Shown piece by piece: positions 59,473 to 64,000 of a stretch of 64,000 nucleotides of DNA (its first letter is position 1; every line of letters begins with the position of its first letter). The notes under the pieces were generated by a model that had not been told where the DNA came from, did not search any database, and saw nothing but the letters and a program-made list of their open reading frames with translations. The stretch comes from Robertkochia solimangrovi (lineage in GTDB: Bacteria > Bacteroidota > Bacteroidia > Flavobacteriales > Flavobacteriaceae): contig NZ_QKWN01000009.1 of assembly GCF_007279655.1 (NCBI RefSeq), positions 124,001-188,000 on the forward strand, in the 5' to 3' direction. A program made the position numbers and the translations under genes.

Positions 59473-60774
59473 ATGAACAGAACCTCAATAAGTTATGAAA
59501 TTAATGATGCCGATTCGGTAAAAAAAGCACTGCTGCACTGGTGTGCACCGAATGAAGAGATCATCTTTTTAGACAGTAATAATTACCAACAGGAGCATAG
59601 TAGTTTTGATCTGATCGTGGCTTTTGATGCGCTTACCGCATTGAAAACCGATTACCATAATGCATTTGAAGATCTTAGGGAATACCGAAGTATCACCGCA
59701 GACTGGATCTTTGGATACCTTACCTATGACCTGAAAAACGATGTGGAAGCGCTTACCTCTTCCAATCCCGATCATCTTGAGTTTCCTGATCTGTACTTTT
59801 TTCAACCAAAAAAAATCATTTACCTGAAGCAAGGGCGATTATATTTTGACTATTTACCCATGGTGGATGATGAGATCGAAAGTGATTTCCGAGAGATTTC
59901 GGAGATCGCTTTCCCAGAATCAGGCACTCCTTCATCAGAACAGCAGATCAAAATAAAGCTCCGTATACATAAAGATGAGTATCATACGAAAGTAAAAGAA
60001 ATGCTCACGCATATTCATCGTGGTGATATTTATGAAGCAAATTTTTGTCAGGAATTCTATGCGGAAGAGGTCGTTATAGATCCCGTTCATATCTTTGAGA
60101 ACCTGAATGCGATATCACGTCCACCCTTTGCGACCTATTTAAAGCTGGAAGGGAAGTATCTGATTTCCGCTTCGCCGGAACGCTATCTCCGTAAACAGGG
60201 GACAGCGGTTATTTCACAACCGATTAAGGGTACTGCGCGCAGAGCCCGAGATCCTGAAGAAGATCTCAGGCTTATTAAAGCACTGGAGACCGATCCCAAA
60301 GAACGTTCTGAGAATGTCATGATAGTGGATCTCGTACGAAACGATCTTTCCAGACTGGCTGTGAAAGGAAGTGTACAGGTATCTGAACTGTGCAAGGTCT
60401 ATACCTTTGAACAGGTACATCAGCTTATCTCGACCGTAAGGGCAGAACTTAAACCCGGAGTGGATCCGGTTGATCTCGTAAAAGCGACTTTTCCGATGGG
60501 GTCAATGACCGGAGCACCAAAGATTTCCGCGATGAAGATCATCGAAGAACTGGAGGAAACAAGAAGAGGATTGTATAGCGGAGCCGTAGGGTATTTTAAT
60601 CCAGAGGGTGACTTCGACTTCAATGTCATCATTCGAAGTATTCTTTATAATGCCGATAATCAGTATCTCTCGTTTTCCGTGGGAGGGGCCATCACTGCCA
60701 AATCTGATCCCGAAAAGGAGTACGAGGAATGCCTGATAAAGGCGAAGGCTTTACGTGAGGTCCTGGGAAATTGA
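59473..60774 (+). CDS. pabB: Aminodeoxychorismate synthase component I
   Basis: A 433-residue chorismate-using enzyme. PIKGTARRARDPEED carries Lys252; this PIKGT motif (PIAGT in anthranilate synthase TrpE) marks aminodeoxychorismate synthase, where the Lys forms the covalent intermediate. HRGDIYEANFCQEF and GSMTGAPKISAMKIIEELE are further active-site segments. With a glutamine amidotransferase (PabA, not in this window) it makes 4-amino-4-deoxychorismate for folate. It is divergent from the arginine operon and followed by a lipase-like gene and tilS. Confidence 0.93.
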   Translation: MNRTSISYEINDADSVKKALLHWCAPNEEIIFLDSNNYQQEHSSFDLIVAFDALTALKTDYHNAFEDLREYRSITADWIFGYLTYDLKNDVEALTSSNPDHLEFPDLYFFQPKKIIYLKQGRLYFDYLPMVDDEIESDFREISEIAFPESGTPSSEQQIKIKLRIHKDEYHTKVKEMLTHIHRGDIYEANFCQEFYAEEVVIDPVHIFENLNAISRPPFATYLKLEGKYLISASPERYLRKQGTAVISQPIKGTARRARDPEEDLRLIKALETDPKERSENVMIVDLVRNDLSRLAVKGSVQVSELCKVYTFEQVHQLISTVRAELKPGVDPVDLVKATFPMGSMTGAPKISAMKIIEELEETRRGLYSGAVGYFNPEGDFDFNVIIRSILYNADNQYLSFSVGGAITAKSDPEKEYEECLIKAKALREVLGN

Positions 60775-60865
60775 CCCGTTCCTATCTATAGGTTTTTAGT
60801 GGTCACTTTAAGGGAATTAAGTATATTTAAACTCCTGAATTGAACCTGCCTTAAATCTTTTATCT

Positions 60866-61720
60866 ATGGAATATCAGGGATTTGAATTAGAGTGTCACGA
60901 AAAAAGTATTTTTGGTCAGCTTTGGAAACCTTCGGAACCGGAGGCCTGTATGATCCTGATCCATGGTCTTGGTGAACACAGTGGCCGGTATAGTTCATCC
61001 ATTGTTCCGGAACTGACGCATCGTAATATTGCAGTGATCGGATTCGACCTTTTTGGCCATGGTCATAGTGAAGGTAAACGCGGATGCTGTCCGGGTTACG
61101 ATGAGGTCCTCGATCTGGTGGATGAAGTGATTCTAAAAGGAAAGGAATGGTTTTCAGATATTCCCATGTTTATTTTCGGGCATAGCCTGGGGGGGAATAT
61201 CGCACTTAGTTATGTGATGAAAAGAAAACATGACCTGAAAGGAATACTTTGTTCAGGACCTTTCTTAAGAACAAGTATAAAGGTACCGGCATGGAAAATG
61301 ATTTTCGGTAAACTGTTGTGGAAAATAGCTCCTGAAATAACCTTGTCTAATGGAATCGAGCCGGAAGCATTGACTTCTCTTAGTTCCGAGGTCAGGAAAT
61401 TAAAGGAAGATCCGTTGTGCCATACCCGAATTTGTCCGAATTATGCTTTTCCTTTTATGTTGTCCGGGGAATGGATTTTGCAGCATGCCGATCTGATTAA
61501 AATTCCGGCGTATATCGGTCATGGAACCGATGATCATGTTACCAGCCATTGGGCGAGCAAGGCGTTGTCTAAACAAAATGAGCGGATTACGCTGAAACTT
61601 TATGAAGGAGGGCGCCATGAAATTTTAAATGATTCCTGCAGGTCAATGGTAAACGAAGATATTTTAGTCTGGATGAATTCACAACTATCCTTACATTTAC
61701 AGGGTGATCAGGCAATTTGA
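60866..61720 (+). CDS. Alpha/beta hydrolase, monoacylglycerol-lipase-like (Hydrolase_4)
   Basis: A 284-residue cytosolic serine hydrolase. ILIHGLGEHSGRYSS is the oxyanion-hole segment, FIFGHSLGGNIAL the nucleophile elbow (Ser107), and IGHGTDDHVT plus GGRHEILND supply Asp and His. The layout matches bacterial monoacylglycerol lipases and lysophospholipases. Its last 17 bases overlap tilS, so the two are cotranscribed, though no functional link is evident. Confidence 0.88.
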   Translation: MEYQGFELECHEKSIFGQLWKPSEPEACMILIHGLGEHSGRYSSSIVPELTHRNIAVIGFDLFGHGHSEGKRGCCPGYDEVLDLVDEVILKGKEWFSDIPMFIFGHSLGGNIALSYVMKRKHDLKGILCSGPFLRTSIKVPAWKMIFGKLLWKIAPEITLSNGIEPEALTSLSSEVRKLKEDPLCHTRICPNYAFPFMLSGEWILQHADLIKIPAYIGHGTDDHVTSHWASKALSKQNERITLKLYEGGRHEILNDSCRSMVNEDILVWMNSQLSLHLQGDQAI

Positions 61721-63029
61721 ACAACATATAGCTTCTCGCTTTCCCTTCCTGAAAAAGTCTAAGATTCTGCTTGCAGTGAGCGGAGGGATCGACAGTATCG
61801 TACTTTTTCATCTTTGTAAGGCTCTTTCCCTTGATTTTTCCGTGGCGCATTGTAATTTCAAATTGCGAGGAAAAGAAAGTGATGAAGATGCAATTTTCGT
61901 AAAGGAACTGGCAGCACGGAATAACATCGATGTATATATAAAGGAATTCGATACATCCGGCTATGTGGAAGATCACAAGGTCTCCGTTCAGATGGCTGCA
62001 CGAGAATTGCGATATGCGTGGTTTTATGATTTGTTGGATTCAAAATCTTTGGATTTCCTGATTACCGCACATCACGCCGATGATAATCTTGAGACCTTTC
62101 TTATCAACCTATCCCGAAAAACGGGATTGGATGGATTATCCGGAATTCCCGAACAAAACGACCGGATCCTCAGACCGCTGCTTCCTTTCTCCAGAGAAGC
62201 CTTACTGAATTTTGCAAAGGAGGAAGGAATAGTTTGGAGGGAAGACCGTACGAACAGTGATACAAAGTATCTCAGGAATCGTATCAGACATAATATCATT
62301 CCGGAGCTGCGTAAGTTGAATCCTGCTTTCATGAGTAATGTCAATGCAACTTTTAAAAATTTACAGGGCTCAGCTGCGATCATCGATAATCATATCGATA
62401 CGATTAAAAGGTCTTTATTTGTTTCGGAAGGGGATGGTTTTCGGATTGAATTAGCCGCTTTAAAAACACTGGAACCCCGCGGAGCTTATTTTTTTGAACT
62501 GTTTTCTGAATTTGGTTTTACCGAATGGAATGATCTGGAGCACTTACCGGAAGCGCAGACCGGAAAAATATTGTATTCTGCAACGCATCGGATTTTTAAA
62601 GACAGAGATGATCTCATACTGGAACCCCTGGATCATGTTGAATCCAGAAAATTTTCTGATGATTATTTTATTGAGTCAGGAATAAAGGAGATCGAATTTC
62701 CCCTGCATCTTTCATTTGAAGAAGTTCCAGAGTTAAGTTCCACAAACAGAAATGCTATCGTTGTTGATGCCGCCAGATTGAATTTTCCATTACGTTTACG
62801 CAAATGGAGGGAAGGCGATTATTTTTATCCCTTCGGATTAAAGGGTAAAAAGAAGTTGAGCAAATTCTTAAAGGATGAAAAATTCTCCTTAGCCGATAAA
62901 GAGGCGCAATGGATTTTAACGAATGCGAATGGAGAAGTGATCTGGGTCATCGGTAAACGTGCGGATGACCGGTTTAAAGTAACGGAAACAACCCGAAAAT
63001 TGATGCGGATCAAATACCGTATTTTATAA
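61704..63029 (+). CDS. tilS: tRNA(Ile)-lysidine synthase
   Basis: A 441-residue TilS that converts C34 of the CAU-anticodon tRNA-Ile to lysidine. The PP-loop motif SGGIDS is at residues 26-31, TAHHADDNLETFLINL is a further N-terminal-domain signature, and the C-terminal domain has LRKWREGDYFYPFGLKGKKKLSKFL. The start is GTG (GTG ATC AGG CAA TTT), overlapping the end of the hydrolase gene by 17 bases; MIRQFEQHI fits the family start. Confidence 0.95.
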   Translation: MIRQFEQHIASRFPFLKKSKILLAVSGGIDSIVLFHLCKALSLDFSVAHCNFKLRGKESDEDAIFVKELAARNNIDVYIKEFDTSGYVEDHKVSVQMAARELRYAWFYDLLDSKSLDFLITAHHADDNLETFLINLSRKTGLDGLSGIPEQNDRILRPLLPFSREALLNFAKEEGIVWREDRTNSDTKYLRNRIRHNIIPELRKLNPAFMSNVNATFKNLQGSAAIIDNHIDTIKRSLFVSEGDGFRIELAALKTLEPRGAYFFELFSEFGFTEWNDLEHLPEAQTGKILYSATHRIFKDRDDLILEPLDHVESRKFSDDYFIESGIKEIEFPLHLSFEEVPELSSTNRNAIVVDAARLNFPLRLRKWREGDYFYPFGLKGKKKLSKFLKDEKFSLADKEAQWILTNANGEVIWVIGKRADDRFKVTETTRKLMRIKYRIL

Positions 63030-63063
63030 TTATATATACTAACCTTTATTAAAATTAATACCT

Positions 63064-64000
63064 GTGAAGAAAATTCTATTTTTTCTACTGTTTTTAAGTA
63101 CAGGATTCCTCATTGCGCAGGAGGAATATGTCGTAAGTGATCACTACACTAAAAAAGAAGTAAAGATAAAAATGCGTGATGGTATTCTTTTACATACCAC
63201 TATCTATAGTCCGAAAGATACCAGTAAAGAATATCCTATTCTGATGCAGCGTACACCATACAGCTGTCAGCCATATGGCGAAGATCAGTTTCGTGCTACG
63301 ATTGGTCCGAATACAACCATGATGAAAGAGGGAATCATTGTAGTCTATCAGGATGTGAGAGGCCGATGGAATAGTGAAGGGGTATATGATAACATGCGGG
63401 CTTATATTCCCAATAAGAAAAGAAAACAGATCGATGAGGCTTCAGATACCTATGATTCTATCGACTGGCTTGTAAAGAATGTGAAGAATAACAATGGTAA
63501 AGTTGGGATCTGGGGAATTTCCTATCCTGGATTTTATTCCACCTATTCACTTCTGGATGCCCATCCGGCCCTTAAGGCAGTTTCGCCCCAGGCATGTATC
63601 GGAGATTTCTTCTTCGATGATTTTCATCATAACGGAGCGTATCTTCTGAGCTACTGGATCGCGACTGCATTGTTCGGATATGAAAAGGAACAGCCGGTAA
63701 CCTCTGGCTGGTATGAGTTTCCCGACATAGGAACACAGGATCAGTATCAGTTCTTTATCGAACATGAACCTTTAACCAAACTGGATACTTTTTACAAAGA
63801 GGATAACGTTTTCTGGGAGCAACTGAAAGATCATCCCAACTACGATGATTTCTGGCAGAAGCGCGGTATCATTCAGCATTTGGAAGATATAAAGCCTGCT
63901 ACGATGATCGTTGGAGGTTGGTTCGATGCGGAGGACCTGTATGGTCCATTGGAAACCTATAAGAATATAGAAGCCCGAAGCAAGAACTATAACACTATTG
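63064..64000 (+). CDS. CocE/NonD family hydrolase (peptidase S15-like), cut by the window end
   Basis: A frame from GTG at 63064 stays open to base 64000 (312 codons so far). It begins with a signal peptide (KKILFFLLFLSTGFLIAQ). The alpha/beta-hydrolase part shows MQRTPYSCQPYG, YQDVRGRWNSEG and IWGISYPGFYSTY (nucleophile Ser in GxSYxG), all typical of X-prolyl dipeptidyl-peptidase/cocaine-esterase-like proteins, and TMIVGGWFDAEDLYG approaches the catalytic Asp. Probably a secreted or periplasmic peptidase or acylase; substrate unknown. It starts 34 bp after tilS. Confidence 0.9.
   Translation, partial: MKKILFFLLFLSTGFLIAQEEYVVSDHYTKKEVKIKMRDGILLHTTIYSPKDTSKEYPILMQRTPYSCQPYGEDQFRATIGPNTTMMKEGIIVVYQDVRGRWNSEGVYDNMRAYIPNKKRKQIDEASDTYDSIDWLVKNVKNNNGKVGIWGISYPGFYSTYSLLDAHPALKAVSPQACIGDFFFDDFHHNGAYLLSYWIATALFGYEKEQPVTSGWYEFPDIGTQDQYQFFIEHEPLTKLDTFYKEDNVFWEQLKDHPNYDDFWQKRGIIQHLEDIKPATMIVGGWFDAEDLYGPLETYKNIEARSKNYNTI

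Overview
This 64 kb window looks like chromosomal DNA from a member of the Flavobacteriaceae (Bacteroidota). The evidence is a type IX secretion (T9SS) C-terminal sorting domain, the Bacteroidota arginine route with an N-succinylornithine-type carbamoyltransferase, bacillithiol gene bshA, TamB and a Bacteroidota-type LptD, DUF4159 and MlaD families in their flavobacterial settings, several promoters matching the Bacteroidota -7 element TAnnTTTG, and frequent TTG starts. I see no rRNA, tRNA, CRISPR array, insertion sequence or phage gene.

Left part (1-27.9 kb), core genes. A minus-strand run reads tsaD, rsmE, a repeat-rich gap, a DUF4159 protein, a SpoU-type RNA methyltransferase, an AI-2E family permease and a THUMP-like methyltransferase. 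It meets the end of a D-Ala-D-Ala dipeptidase gene at the left edge. Divergent from tsaD is tamB, followed by glycolysis genes pfkA and gap with a BadF-type sugar kinase. Next come ridA and lptD (minus), then a plus-strand series: an N-acetylmuramoyl-alanine amidase, mlaD, two Fe-S electron-transfer proteins flanking a small HAD protein, a small protein usually mislabelled as an ABC ATPase, a GH3/serine-hydrolase fusion, bshA and an OmpA-type porin-like protein closed by a strong terminator.

Middle (28.3-47.2 kb), accessory surface-decoration island. A NodU-type carbamoyltransferase converges on a minus-strand block of an acyl carrier protein, an FkbH-type HAD enzyme, a GNAT-like protein, a membrane-anchored SGNH protein, an MBOAT O-acyltransferase, two FemAB/GNAT-like transferases, a 2354-residue T9SS-secreted malectin/Kelch/PKD protein, a HAD hydrolase and an ATP-grasp ligase. 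FkbH + ACP + MBOAT + SGNH has the same logical parts as the DltABCD system. I propose it moves a glyceryl-type group from an ACP thioester across the membrane onto an extracellular polymer.

Right part (47.3-64 kb), arginine/proline operon and core genes. One minus-strand operon carries a GNAT protein (candidate first-step acyltransferase), argG, argC, proC, argD, proA, two tandem proB paralogues, argF', argB, an M20 deacylase and argH. In its leader I find an unannotated 38-codon reading frame ending Arg-Arg-...-Arg-Arg-Arg-Pro-stop, the signature of a ribosome-mediated arginine attenuator. Divergent from it are pabB, a monoacylglycerol-lipase-like hydrolase, tilS and a CocE/NonD hydrolase cut by the window end.

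Most interesting: the arginine-rich leader peptide, the Dlt-like FkbH/ACP/MBOAT/SGNH set, the duplicated proB, and a cluster of small palindromes with a shared GYCA loop near 4 kb.
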